Of a stretch of 64,000 bases of DNA, positions 36,560 through 51,681 are shown one piece after another. Below the pieces are notes generated by a model, which did not search any database, was not told where the DNA came from, and saw nothing but the letters and a program-made list of their open reading frames with translations. The position numbers and the translations under genes were made by a program. Source of the DNA: Aquila chrysaetos chrysaetos (lineage: Eukaryota; Chordata; Aves; Accipitriformes; Accipitridae); NCBI RefSeq assembly GCF_900496995.4, contig NC_044010.1, forward strand, positions 1 through 64,000, given 5' to 3'. How positions within the stretch are numbered: position 1 is the first letter of the stretch; each line of letters begins with the position of its first letter.

Positions 36560-37410
36560 GGTATCTCAGTGACAATGCATCTGAGAGCACCAGGCACAAA
36601 CCTCTTTGTAGGCAAATGGCACTTGTTCCTTCATGCCCTGCTCTTATCCTCTCCCTCCCTTTCCTCCAGTGTCAGATTTCTTTTAATTTTCACCCCACTT
36701 CACCTATTTTCTGCTCTTTCTATCCTTTTATTTTACTCCAACTCTCTATTTCCCTTTTCTTTTTCAGAAGACAGCTACACAGCCTTTTGGCAACTTTGGC
36801 AGCTTTATCATGGACTTCCAACTCCGGTGCCAGTTGGGGTCAGAAGGAGATAAAACCAGAACCCAGGAACATCTCTGACCTTTTGACTCTTCCAGGAAAA
36901 CTATGCAAGCCCAGCATGACCAGTTAACTTAGCAAAAAGGTATAGACAGCAGCCCCAGTGGCATTGGTACATGAAGAGAATGAGCCCTAGCAAGAGGTTG
37001 TTTCATTCCCCAAGTAGAGCTTTCAGGGAGGTTCCACCAGGGAATGTTAAGTCATATTGTTGGGGGTGGGAGCAGGGGGCTGGGGAACATTTGTGTTGCT
37101 GCCTGCTGTTTTCTACAGTAGGAGTATGCTGCCTGTGTGATTCAGCATACTCCCTCAGCTGGTTTAGGTAGTTTTGTAGCACCTGAGCATGTGCTGATAA
37201 ACAGAAAAGTTGTTCTGCTCCAGAAATGGCTGCATGTAACTGACTGAAAGACACCTGAAGATGAGTCTGCAAATTGTTCCAAGATCCTGCTAGTTGAGAG
37301 GCACTACAAATATTAAATATTTTCTCCAGAGTGACATTCCTTGCCTTTGTCCTCCATGCCGTAGCCTATGGAAGTACCCAGAGAAACGTTGCACAAAGAA
37401 AGGGTGCCTG
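36560..37410. other. Intergenic stretch between V pseudogene and trypsinogen
   Basis: No gene seen. It contains a CT-rich tract at about 36620-36770. Confidence 0.5.
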
Positions 37411-37416
37411 AAAGTC

Positions 37417-37422
37417 TTTATT
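37417..37422 (-). terminator. PRSS2: Polyadenylation signal of trypsinogen
   Basis: TTTATT on the + strand (AATAAA on the minus strand), about 85 bases beyond the trypsinogen stop codon. Confidence 0.75.
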
Positions 37423-37504
37423 TTTTGATAATTTTTGTATGCCCAGTCCCAAAACAAAAGAAAATGATGAGAAGAAAAAGTGGGTCACATAGAACGAGAG
37501 TGTC

Positions 37505-40862
<3,358 letters not shown>

Positions 40863-43800
40863 GATCTTGACACAGCCTCAAGCCCAGACTGGTGGACTGG
40901 AAGCCTGAGCTGCTAGAAATACATTTTTTGAAATGGCCTTATCTCTAGTCCAAGGTTTTCTGCAGACAAAAAGTACACAGTGGAAAATTTGAAGATCCAA
41001 ATGTGGGCATTAACAGGCACTGCTAGAAAGTACAAATAACATATCTGTTAATCATAAACCTTTCCTAAGATAGAAAGCTATCTAAAATTATTTCAGAGTG
41101 CAGCCTTCAATTTAAAAATACGTTTGGGCTTTGAAAGATGTGTAGTTGTTTGCCTGTCTCATTCTTACACGCAGCATCTGTTGAGAGCAACCCTCAAACC
41201 CCTTTGAGGTTCCTCTGCGCTGATGGTGTCATTCTTAAAAATGCATATTAAAAATGCTGAATATTGTAGGTAATGGACAGTAAGATACTATACATTTATT
41301 TTGGAAAAGAAAACCAACAAAAAAAACCCAAAACAAAACCAAAAAAAACCTCTCAGCGTTAAGTTTGTTAAGTTTATTTTAGCAAATTCCTTTTCTTGAA
41401 TAATATGTGTGTCTGGTTTTATCATATAGAACACAGTGTTCTCCCAAATAAAATTATTCAAAAGTAATTTCAATAAGTGAGTACAAAAAACCTATTCTGT
41501 GCCCCCCCCCCACCTCCCAAGTTAAACAGTTTAATGTGGGAATGCACACCCACATTTCTCTTTGAAAGATTTCTCCCTTTCCTAATTTCTCTCCCCTAAT
41601 CTATATGAAAATATTGGCCCAAGTACTGAACCACGTCTTTTATTTAGCATTGGAATGTTCTACAGACACTCATGTTTGCTACAGAAGGATTTCAATATAA
41701 CGTTGATGTTTATGGAGGTAATGTATACAAACAAAAATACTGTGACCACAAATCATGAGATCTTCTGAAATCCTTCTCTGAAAGAGTGATAATTTCTCTC
41801 ACGATGCTGAGTTTGCTAAAGCTTGATGCATTTGATGAATAATCATTTTCCAAGCAGCTGCCAACTTCATCATATTAGCTCCTGAAAGACAAGGGATAAC
41901 CTCAAGTGACAGTGAACAGAAATCATACGCTTTGAGATGCTGAAATGGCATGAGAGACTAAATAGGAATAATCTTTCTACTCCATTTCTTAATCAATTTT
42001 TTTGAGAGCCCTGGAGGACTGGTACACACAGTGGCACTGTCCAGGTGGAAATTTTCTTTCATGTTAAAGGGCAAGTCCAAGGCCAGGGACTCCTCCAGGG
42101 AGATGCATGACTTGTCTTGGGCTTTAAACTGGTATCAGTGCACAGTTTTCTTACAAACATGTTTTATCCTGAGAAACAAATAAGGACTAGAGGCTTCCTG
42201 TGGAGAAGGGAAAGATCCATAATAGGACTAAGCATGGCAAAAATTACCAAAGCTATCCAATCCCATCCTAACTAAGCAGAGCAAGAACAATTCCTAATCT
42301 ACAGTAGTGTATAATTTGATGTCCCTGTGGATTTGTAATTTCTTTGTCCAAAACATGCCATTGGCATAGAGACAGGCTGTCATCAGATATTTTAAAGTAT
42401 TTTTCCTGAGATATAGCTCTAATAACCTATTAGGTAACACCTAGGCTATGAAGGACAGCTTCCTTTTCCTTCTTTTCACAGGGTTTAATATTTGGTTTAG
42501 TACCCACCCAAATGTCAGGAAAATCCAGTAATTCAGCATCTGAATTGGGAAGCTCAACCATACCTGCTTTTGTCTTTGTACTTTCTGTGTTTTCACTTGT
42601 TACTTATTTAATCTACTCTGATCTTTAACTGATCAGTTATTCTTAACAGCAGGAAAGGCATCATATAGGGCTGGCTCCTTTCTCCTTGAAGAAAAAGGTG
42701 TCTCTGAGACTCTCTATGCTACTTGCTTAAATCAACTATTAACCCCTTCCCAGGCTACTGCCAGAGCTCACGGCAGAAGTCCTGGGTCATAGTTCCTGTG
42801 GTTCTGGTGTTCCTAAGGCTATGATGGCAGACATCTGGTGAACATACCTCACCCAAGTCCCTCCCATTCTCCTATGTGCCTCTCAGGGCCCCTTCTAGAG
42901 GCTCCCATAAATCCTAGAACTCCACAGTGCATGCCAGCAGGGCAGCTCATAGAGCAAACTGATCTCAAATGAAGGCAAATGGGGTGTTTGTGATGCACAA
43001 CTTGGAGGTCATTCAGCAGACAGACTGCTTCAGAACAGTCCTTCAGGCCTTTCAGTGAGAGCTGTGAATGATGAACAGACTTCTTTCATTCAGGCTGAAA
43101 TTGGAACACCTCCTCCTGCCTCTCCTTCTTTTCTTTAAGACTATGAATGCTTACCTGAAATGTAAATACCGCCTCCTGCTCAATGCTGCTGAACATTCAA
43201 CAGACCATTGTAAGGTTTTTTTCCAGGGTCTTTCAAAAAGTACGCTCCGGGGATACATCTCCAGCTGCAGACAAGTTTCTCATTTAATGCAGTGATGCTG
43301 CAGCAGGATGCTGGTGGCTCCAGGGACACGGGAAGGAGGAGGATTGGTGAATGGAGGGCAGATGTGTTAGGTATTATCAATGGACAAGCAATGGCAGCTT
43401 GCATTTCTAGAAACCTATGTTCCTAGTTCAAGTATTTCGGTCAACTGTATCACCACTGGACTCAGATAAAGTAAATAGGTTTGTCCAGGCTGATGCAAGA
43501 TCATGGGAAAAGGAAACCTGGCGAGACCGCAGGCTAACAGAGATAAAGCTTCCCAGGAGCATAAAGCAGAGGAGTTTCTCAAGCTAGTCTTTGTACATCT
43601 CACAGAGCTTGGTGGTGGAGGTGCCATTGATTCTCTTTTCCCAAGTCTCTCCTGCCTGGGAGGAGCTGGTTGAAAGGCACCCCATGTGACCTAGGATCAT
43701 CAAGTCCCCAGTTGCTGGAAGCCAGGAGAGTGTCTGGGGAAGGGTTTTGCATCTTCTGCTCTTTGCATCTCCAATCGATGGTCAGAGACAGGCTCCTGGT
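40863..43800. other. Spacer between the two trypsinogen genes
   Basis: No gene recognised. It should contain the promoter of the minus-strand trypsinogen just above 40862, but I could not fix a TATA box. A block at 42521-42615 has a diverged relative at 48711-48806. Confidence 0.5.
42521..42615 (+). repeat. Dispersed repeat, copy 1
   Basis: About 95 bases, from AAATCCAGTA through TTTAATCT, resemble 48711-48806 in the same orientation, with scattered substitutions and small gaps. The two flank the trypsinogen pseudogene. They may mark an old duplication of a trypsinogen unit or be an unnamed interspersed repeat. Confidence 0.7.
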
Positions 43801-43816
43801 TTACAATGTTCCAGCG

Positions 43817-44012
43817 CAGGGGTCTCCAAAGGGGAGTCCATGCACCCCTGGGGGTGTGCATGACGATCCACTGGCATGTGGGAAGAAAACATTAGAACTT
43901 CAGTATTACACATATATAATTATCAATTACTAAATATACATATACTCCGGGTGTGTGCTCAAAAGTATTTTACTGATAGGGGTGCACAATGAAAAATGTT
44001 TGGAGACCACTG
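43817..44012. mobile_element. Non-autonomous hAT-type DNA transposon (MITE)
   Basis: A 196-bp element with inverted ends: CAGGGGTCTCCAAA at the left and TTTGGAGACCACTG at the right. It is flanked by an imperfect 8-bp direct repeat, TTCCAGCG at 43809-43816 and TTCTAGTG at 44013-44020 (6 of 8 match). Ends beginning CAG and an 8-bp target duplication are the signature of hAT elements. There is no transposase. Confidence 0.85.
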
Positions 44013-44575
44013 TTCTAGTGGTTTCAACAAATAACTTACACGTTCTTTCTTACATTCTGCTATAACATCAGCCTCGAACTCTGCCGAGCCTTCATGTTCT
44101 CTCCGATTTCTTCACTACCAGGGCTTCCTTCCTCTCTTGCTCACTCCTAGCTTCCCCCCAGCAAATTAAAATTCTGCTGACACTCTCAACTGCATTTGCC
44201 ATTTTCCATTTCTCAACCTACACAAATGTGCACCATGTGCTCTCCACCATGACACAGCTACTGCATCGTGTTCCAAAGGTGCCATGGAAGTGAAGGTGTC
44301 AGTGTGAAGACTGCACACGTTTGTTTGTGAAGTTCTTTGGCAGCTTCTAGGCTCTTCTGTTCTCCTCCTGACTCAGGGTGGTAAAGACAAAGCCTCATGT
44401 TTCAGAGTAGCACAGAAAAAACTCAGGACGATATTTCAGGAATTGCTGTGAAGACTTCTGATGTTTCAAACTCTTTCGGCTCTTGCTAATTCCTCTGTAG
44501 CTCATTGGCTACTGCTACACTTTAAGACAATGGATTCAGGTCTGGTGCTGTGAAACGCAGTCCTCTTTCTCTCAG

Positions 44576-46576
44576 TTGCTTTTCCTGGGGACGCTGATGA
44601 TAACAAGATTGTGGGATGCTACAGTTGCCCAGAGCATTCAGTTCCCTACCAGTGTCCTTGAACGTTGAGTATCACTTCTGCGGTGGTTCCCTCACCAACA
44701 ACCAGTGGTTCCTGTCAGCTACTCACTGCTAGAAATTGTAAGTATGGATTGGGTTGTGTATCTGGATTCTAGTCAAATCTTGCAAAGTCACCAGATTTGG
44801 AATATGATGCCTACCAAAAGAAGAGAATCCAAGGTGGCAGCACATGGTGTATCTGAAACCAAAGGAGAAACACTACCTTCTGTCTCACTGCATTACATGA
44901 TCTTTCTAATATACCTGCACTCTCGGCATCCTTTTCTGTGCATCCTAACATGCCCTTCTGTGCACATTTGCATTCCTCCAGACTTTCTCCATGGATCTTT
45001 CTTGTCCTAATTTTAGGGCATACCTCTGCAGAGAGAGCACAGATCAAGGATCATGCTCCTCTGCAATAGGAAATGTAATCTTCCTTCCCTAAGCATTGCT
45101 CTCAGTGTCTGAAGTGATCCATCTATTCTGGCACCAATTCCACAGTTGCCAGCTGGGGATCCACTGGACAGGATACCCAACTAGCAAGGGTCTCCAGACT
45201 CTGTCTTTCATGAAATCATAAAGCTCCTAGAGCTCTGTGACACATGCACCTTTGATTAGGGCAACACTCCCTTACTCTATTCCAAGTGTCTGCCAGTCCC
45301 CCTGTGGCACCAAGTTGTTCTACCCATGGTTAATGGCTGCTCTTCTCTGCTGGCAATTTTGCAGGCATATACAAGTCAGGATGGGAGAGTACAACGCTGA
45401 TGTGAAAGAACACAGTGAACTAGTCAGGAGTGCCACATTAATCATTCACCATCCTAGATATGATTCAAGAAGCCTTGATAATGACATTATGTTGATCAAG
45501 CTGGCAACCACCATGGACTACAGTGCTGACATTCAACCCACAGGTCTGCCCAGCACCCGTGCCAAGGAGGGGCCCAAGTGCCTTTTTCAAGGTGAGGAAA
45601 CACGCTGAGCAGTGGCTGTGAGTATCAGTGTATGTTGCACGTACCTGGTCACGCTTCTCCTCCTTTACTGCCAGGCTCATGAGATCCCTGTACGTTTCAC
45701 TCCTGCTTTGCAGCCTTTCCATGTTCTGCCTGCATGTTCCCCAAACGGTCCTGCCAGTGTGCCTCAATCAACAATGCCCTTTGCATTTGCTCATGCAGGT
45801 GAAGGGGTCGCCCTGCTTTGCTGGATGGCTCTCACATATACATCTACAGGTTTCTCTCTTCACTGACAGTGCTGAGTCCCAAGACAAAACCTAATTTTCA
45901 CTGCTGTCCCAGCAGCCAATTTCTCTAAGGTTCTCCAGTGACTGAGAGCTCCAGTGCTGAGTAACCAGAAGTGCCAAGAGGCTTACCCGGGCCAGATCAC
46001 CAGCAACATGATCTGTGTAAGATTCCTGGATGGTGGGAAAGACTCATGCCAGGTAAGCATTGATGTCGGCACAGAGCCCTGGGTCACACACTTGAGGGTG
46101 CCTCAGGTGCACAGCATATGTCAGAGCTTGGCAGAGTGCTTAGGCCTCCTCATCTCCAGGTTTTCTGTTCTGACACAGTATCCTTCAGCAGGGTTTCAGT
46201 ACAGAATGGACTTCACCCAAACTAGCAGGTCCAGCTACATCTGCTGGGCACTGAGTGCAGTAGCAGTGAATTGTTGGGATTAGGGGAGTCAGCAAATAAG
46301 GGGTGCTATCTTTCTGTGCTCCCAGATCAGGACTTGCGGCACTTCATTTTGCATTCCCTGGATTTTTTTGTACCAGGTCAAAACCTTTCGAGGTGAGATC
46401 AGCTCATGCTTCTAAATTTTTCTCTCCAGGGTGACTCAGGTGGCCCAGCTGTATGCATTGGAAAACCCCAGGGAATCGTGTCACAGGGAACTGAGTGTGC
46501 TCTGAAAGGTCATCTCAGTGTCTACACCAAGGTTTGCAATTACATTGATTAAATAAAAGAAACCATTGCAGCTTAG
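44576..46576 (+). pseudogene. PRSS3: Trypsinogen pseudogene (trypsin II-P29-like)
   Basis: Four exon relics lie in order. Exon 2 at 44576-44737 has [25 protein letters not shown] and, after a one-base loss, [18 protein letters not shown]. Exon 3 at 45365-45591 has RMGEYNADVKEHSE and [11 protein letters not shown] but ends early at KCLFQ, without the SGWGNTL part. Exon 4 at about 45932-46052 has [18 protein letters not shown] and GGKDSCQ. Exon 5 at 46430-46576 has GDSGGPAVC and YTKVCNYID. Damage includes a frameshift and a stop after THC in exon 2, a stop replacing the cysteine before APVL in exon 4, and a stop replacing the tryptophan near the C-terminus. Exon 1 was not found. CPEHSVPYQ and the ETIAA ending resemble chicken trypsin II-P29 rather than the intact gene nearby. 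An AATAAA follows at 46654-46659. Confidence 0.9.
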
Positions 46577-46599
46577 TGATATGTTGATGACTGCCTGGC

Positions 46600-49500
46600 T
46601 CCTTGGCCACTACCTTCCTGCCCTATCACTCCTCTTAAGAAGATAATAGCATAAATAAAAGTCTTACTTAAACAGCCTTACAGATAGATGTGCTGGGGAC
46701 TGACAACCACCATACACAAGTGGGGTTCCCTGCAGCCTCACACCAGCTCCTCCTGAACCTTCCCTCCTGTTCTGGTTTGGGTGTGTATGCTAGGAGCAGT
46801 GCCCTAGAACTGCTGGGCTAGGGGATAGGGAACTGTGCAACCATCTAGGAAGTCTTCTGAGCCAGGTACCTGCTTTTCTTTACTCCTGGCCCTCTTACTG
46901 AGAAAGGGAGGAGAAGGAACAAGTCCCTAGGGAGGAGGTTCCGACATCTGTGGGCTGGAGTCCCATTTTGCTCCTGCCAATGGTGAAGTTATCATCTCAC
47001 TGGTACCGTGACAGCTTTGACAGTGGTCATTTCAGCTATGGTGGTAGGTCTAAGAGTGATCAGAGACCACAGGCGCAGAGCAATCAGGTCATGGGCAATG
47101 GCCGTGACCAATGATCATCAGCTTTCCCCTTCACTTCCTCAGGGACATCTGAGGTGATTGTCCTGAGGGACATCCAGGTGAATCCACCTGGATCTAGCAG
47201 GTAACATAGATTAGCTGCTAGGGAAAGGAAAAAAAATAGCAAGCAGGTGGGGAAAAGGCCCATGACCTCATAGTAGTGTAAAGCATGGATTAAGAAAGGA
47301 AGGATGGGAAGGTGAGGGGCAGGGGCAGTGGCAGCACTAGCTGCATATTTATGTTTACCCTGCTGCTATTCTGGTTTTTGTTAAGTTCTCTTTTTCAGAA
47401 GAAGGAAAGTTATGTCTTCTTTCAGAGTGCCTGAGCTCAGGAACTACGGATGGATCCTGGACGACTGCGGGCCAGAGGCACTGGGGGAATAATGAAGTAA
47501 GGAGAGACCATGGTACTGGGGAGAAGGGTAGGAAACGCATGAGAATAACAGTGGTCCCACATGGAGCCAGAAGTGGATATACTGCCACAGCCTTTGAGGT
47601 AAGAAACAGACTGCGTCCCAGGAATCTTCAGGAAATGGCTAGACCAGAAAGGAAAGGAAGGACCCTGAAAGGACATAGCAGATGGGAGAGATCAGATTTT
47701 AAAGTATTAATTTAATCCACCTCATCCAGCACATGATCTGTAGTGAGCAGCCAAAAAAACCTCCCCTGAAGGGTCTGTGCACCCTAAGCCTGTGTAAACT
47801 GGGCCCCTACTGGGCAATTCTAACATCTCCAAACTTAGAAACTGCCCCTTTGCTGTGAGAATAAAGGTTGGAGAGTTTGGGAAAGAAAAGGGAGGCCAAA
47901 GAGGGGCTGGAAAAAGTGTAAAGGTGGTGAGATGGAAAGTCAGGTGGTCTAAAAAAGCTGGGGAAGGAGTTTAGAGGTGGCAGCCAGTGAGGCTGGCACA
48001 GTGAAATAGAATAGATGAGGAAGGGGAACTTGCACCAGATAAGCAGACACAGCTGGATTAGAAATGGAATTAGAATGGACTGGTTGGGGATAAGAGATGT
48101 GAAAGGAGCAGCACAGGTCTGACTGGGCAAGGAATCTGGGATGACAAGCCTGAGGAGGAAGGATTTGTCTAAGAATTGTCTGCAAACAAGTGGCCCTAGA
48201 GAAACTTTCTGTACCCCCCTCCAATAGATGTCGGGGACTCCCCTGCTCCCTCAAGTTGCCACCTCCCACTGGTCTTGCCATTAGAGACACACACACACCT
48301 GGAACCCAGGTCACTTCACTTACTTGTTAGCTAGTCTGGCTTCATGTTCTCTAGTGATCACACACTCACATACCCTCCTTTGCCCCAGCTGCTGGCATGA
48401 CGAACATGGCCACTCTTACCTGTGGCCCTAGTCCAGTTTCTGGCACTTATGTTCACTCACTCTGGTCTCTCCAGTTGCTGGTACCTGTGGTCTGACTCTA
48501 GTTCCTAGCACTTAGACCTCCATACACAAAACACATGTGGACAGAATAGACAGTCCCTCCCTCAGGGAAACACTTAGAAATGGAATTTCATAAGACACGG
48601 ATACACTGAATGAAGCAGGCACAAGGCATAGCCAGACAAGCATACTCGCCAGCAACCTGTTTACCCTTTTATAACGTTATTCCTCTATTTTCTTACATCT
48701 ATTCTTCCCCAAATCCAGTAGTTCAGGTTCTGATTTGGGAAGCTCGGCCATATCTGCTTTTATCTTGGTACTTTTGTGTTTTCCCTTGTTTCTTCTTTAA
48801 TCTTAGCAGAAAATAGACTGAAAGAATTAGACGTTTTGAACTGAAAAACTAAAAGGCTGTCAAGCTAGCTACTCTTCAGAAGGCAGCAACATGTTAGGCA
48901 ATTCCTGAGAGACACACTAGAGGTCCTGAGTTGCATCCTCCAGATACTTCCTTCTTTCCAAGAGTGTGCAAACATTTTTTGGTTTCCTAAAATGGAGAAG
49001 TTACTCTGAATAAAAAACTTCATCCTGGAATGAGTAGTAAATTCTAATGCATGTGACTAGAGAAGAATGTGCAGCCCAGCTGCACTGAAATGATTTTGCC
49101 ATGTCTCAGAGTTCTTACACAGCATAATCTTAGAATTAATTCCCACAGTCTCCATAGCCTGTTTCATTTCCCATCAAGTTTCTGAAATAGTTTCTCCCTT
49201 CAGGACTTGAGGTCTGATTACCACTGGAAGAAAAGTTTTTTAACAGGTCCAGCCTGACAGACAATAATCAAACTAAAAATCCTGTAGTATCTCCATGCAC
49301 AAGACATGTAGGGGTCATTTTAGGACATTCATCAAAGCAGCAGTGTCCCATGGAACTGTCTCAACATGGTCCATGGAAGTGTCTCAAGGAGTTCCGTCCT
49401 AGCAGTAAGGTGAAAGGGCAAAATGTCAGTAAATTCAGATGAGATGAAGAACAAGCAAAATCAAGACAAGACTTCCATGGAAGATCAAAAAGAATAGGTT

Positions 49501-50900
49501 GTAGTGAGTAAATGCTAAAAATATGCATTAAAGGATAATCCGTGTCAAAACAATAAAAGAATATAAAGGCATATTAAATTTGGTCAAACTCATTTGCTAA
49601 CTGCTGTATTGACTTTGAAAGCAGCACAAAAATTCAAAGAAAAATGTAAAAGATATGGAAGGTAATTAAAAAACAAATTCTGTATTGTCTACAATTCCTT
49701 GACAAGTCACTGAAACTGTAATACACCCAGCACAGGGCTCAACCTTGCTGGAGCACAGGTAAGGAATAATTTCTCCTGAGAAAACCTGCAGTGGCAAGAA
49801 TTGGCAGGGACTGAACAGGAGCCATGGTCAAAACCCTAATTCTCATATACTAAGTGTCCATGACACTTGACATCATACAAAACTTTTACACATCATAGAG
49901 AATATATTTTCTTTCCTGTCTGGGAAGAAGCTATAGCTTCTCAGGTAATTTGTGTTAACTTCTTAAAAAAGCAGGATTGAAAAAGTGAGACAGGAAACAT
50001 TCACTACCAAAATTTGTGAGATCCACACTGCTCTGAATTCTGGTATGACCCTAGGAGCTCAGCCTTAGGCCCAGACAAAGTACAATATCACTCGGCTCAC
50101 AGACAGAACATGCCTTTTCTACAAATACATAAAGGTCAAGGGAAGATATGAATCTCTCTAGAGCTTCAGGCAAATATGGGAGGGGGGATATCAACAAAGT
50201 GGGAATAAAAAGAGAAAACCTCAGTAATATTCCTTATTGTTTGGAAGATGCAACATCAGGATTACTGAAAAAGATAATTGAAACTAAATATGTATATTTC
50301 ATTCAGAGTACTAGTGAAGAAAGAATCAGCTACAATAATGTAAGTTTTTTGAACCTTACATATTCAGAAAATAATAGAGTGGTATAGGTTAAGGCAAGGC
50401 TTGTACTTGGCAGACTAGAAGAAACAGACTGTTCTTGAGGCTAATGTCTAACCACAGTTTTTGCTTTCAGAAATAAAAGCTGGCAGAGATGCCTTGTTTT
50501 TTGCAATTAGAAAGTGAATTAGAGCTCTCAGGAGGATTAAACTGCAGGGAACATGCTTCCCTCACTGGAAAACTGAAGAAATTAGGATGTGATTAAACAC
50601 GATTTTTGTGCCTCCACTATCTTGGTCTATCATCTTTGCTTCTGTCTAACATAAGTTCTGAGTTGTGAGGTATCACCTTTCAGGTATTAAGAACATCTCT
50701 CCGGACTGAAACAATATATGTTTACATTTACTGGAATAGACCCTTCTGGAAAGATGGCCTGAGTTCTATCCACAGGTGCAAATGAGTCAAAAAATCATTT
50801 ATGAGGCCAATATTCCCAGGTTCATGGCTGACAGATCCAATATGCAGACATGCATGATGATGGAATGACAGACAGTACAACATTCAGCCAGCAACTTACT
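46600..50900. other. Intergenic stretch
   Basis: No gene recognised on either strand. It contains the second copy of the 95-base dispersed repeat at 48711-48806. Confidence 0.5.
48711..48806 (+). repeat. Dispersed repeat, copy 2
   Basis: Relative of 42521-42615, in the same orientation. See that entry for the comparison. Confidence 0.7.
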
Positions 50901-51169
50901 GGTCTGCAAGCAATCCCACATTTTTGTCAAGAGCTCAGAACACTACCTGTCTTGTGGAAAGGCTAAAGCAAAACTTACAGTCACATGAATACTTAGCTTT
51001 GCTTTTAATGGCTCACCAAAGAGGGTATCAAAGGTGGACTGTCTCCTCTCTTCTCTGCCCAAGCTTGATGGAAAGATCAGAACAAGGGGAGGGGCATCAG
51101 TCTCTCTAGCTTCTTCTCTCTTAACTGACAATGAGCAGTAACACACTGTTCTGGGACAGCTGACGGGCC

Positions 51170-51642
51170 ATGCTGACTCTTTTGCTTGCTCTTTTACCTG
51201 GTGAGAGGCAACGGATCCATCTGCAGCACAGCTCTCATCCAAGCCATGCAGAGCTGGTGTGAGGTAGAGGACCTGTTTTGGCCATCATCTGTACTTCTTC
51301 TCCTCCCTTTCTCTTTTTCTCTCTCACTCATGCAGGTGCTGGTGTCGGAAGGCTCATCACACAGTGGCCAGCAGAAATCCTTAACAGAGCTGGAGAGACT
51401 GTGGACATCTCCTGCTACCAGAATTATACCACACTTGCCTATATGTTGTGGTACCAGCAGACTCCAAGAAATGGTCTGAATTTAGTAGCCAGTACTTCTC
51501 CATGGATGCATAACTCTTATGAGGAAGGTTACAATGAGGCCAAGTTTGAGATAAACAGAAATCATAATGATCATTCTGTGATGACCATCAAGAATGTAAC
51601 ATCCAAGGATGCAGCCACATATTTCTGTGCTGCGAGTGATCA
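51170..51642 (+). CDS. TRBV: T-cell receptor beta variable gene, family 3
   Basis: The leader exon at 51170-51200 reads MLTLLLALLP and ends in phase 1 before GTGAGA. An ATG 38 bases upstream is excluded because its frame meets a stop. The V exon starts at 51336 after CATGCAG: GAGVGRLITQWPAEILNRAG, the first cysteine in DISC, the core tryptophan in MLWYQQTPRNGL, and the second cysteine in ATYFCAASD. The frame is open. The WYQQ motif and CAAS start of CDR3 differ clearly from the duplicated families (WYKLPxGKD, CAE). It lies nearest the D segment, downstream of both trypsinogen genes, and its joining would spare them. Confidence 0.88.
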
Positions 51643-51681
51643 CACGGTACAGTGAGGGGGTTGAACACTAAGATAAAATCC
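51643..51681 (+). other. 23-spacer recombination signal of TRBV family 3
   Basis: Best fit is heptamer CACGGTA at 51643-51649 (5 of 7 match), a 23-base spacer and nonamer ATAAAATCC at 51673-51681 (7 of 9 match). CACACGG at 51641 and TACAGTG at 51648 are alternative heptamers, but their nonamers are poorer. Confidence 0.6.

Noticed and set aside
37003-37272. Minus-strand 89-codon frame downstream of trypsinogen
   Set aside because: No homology recognised, no promoter or splice signals, and it lies past the trypsinogen polyadenylation signal.
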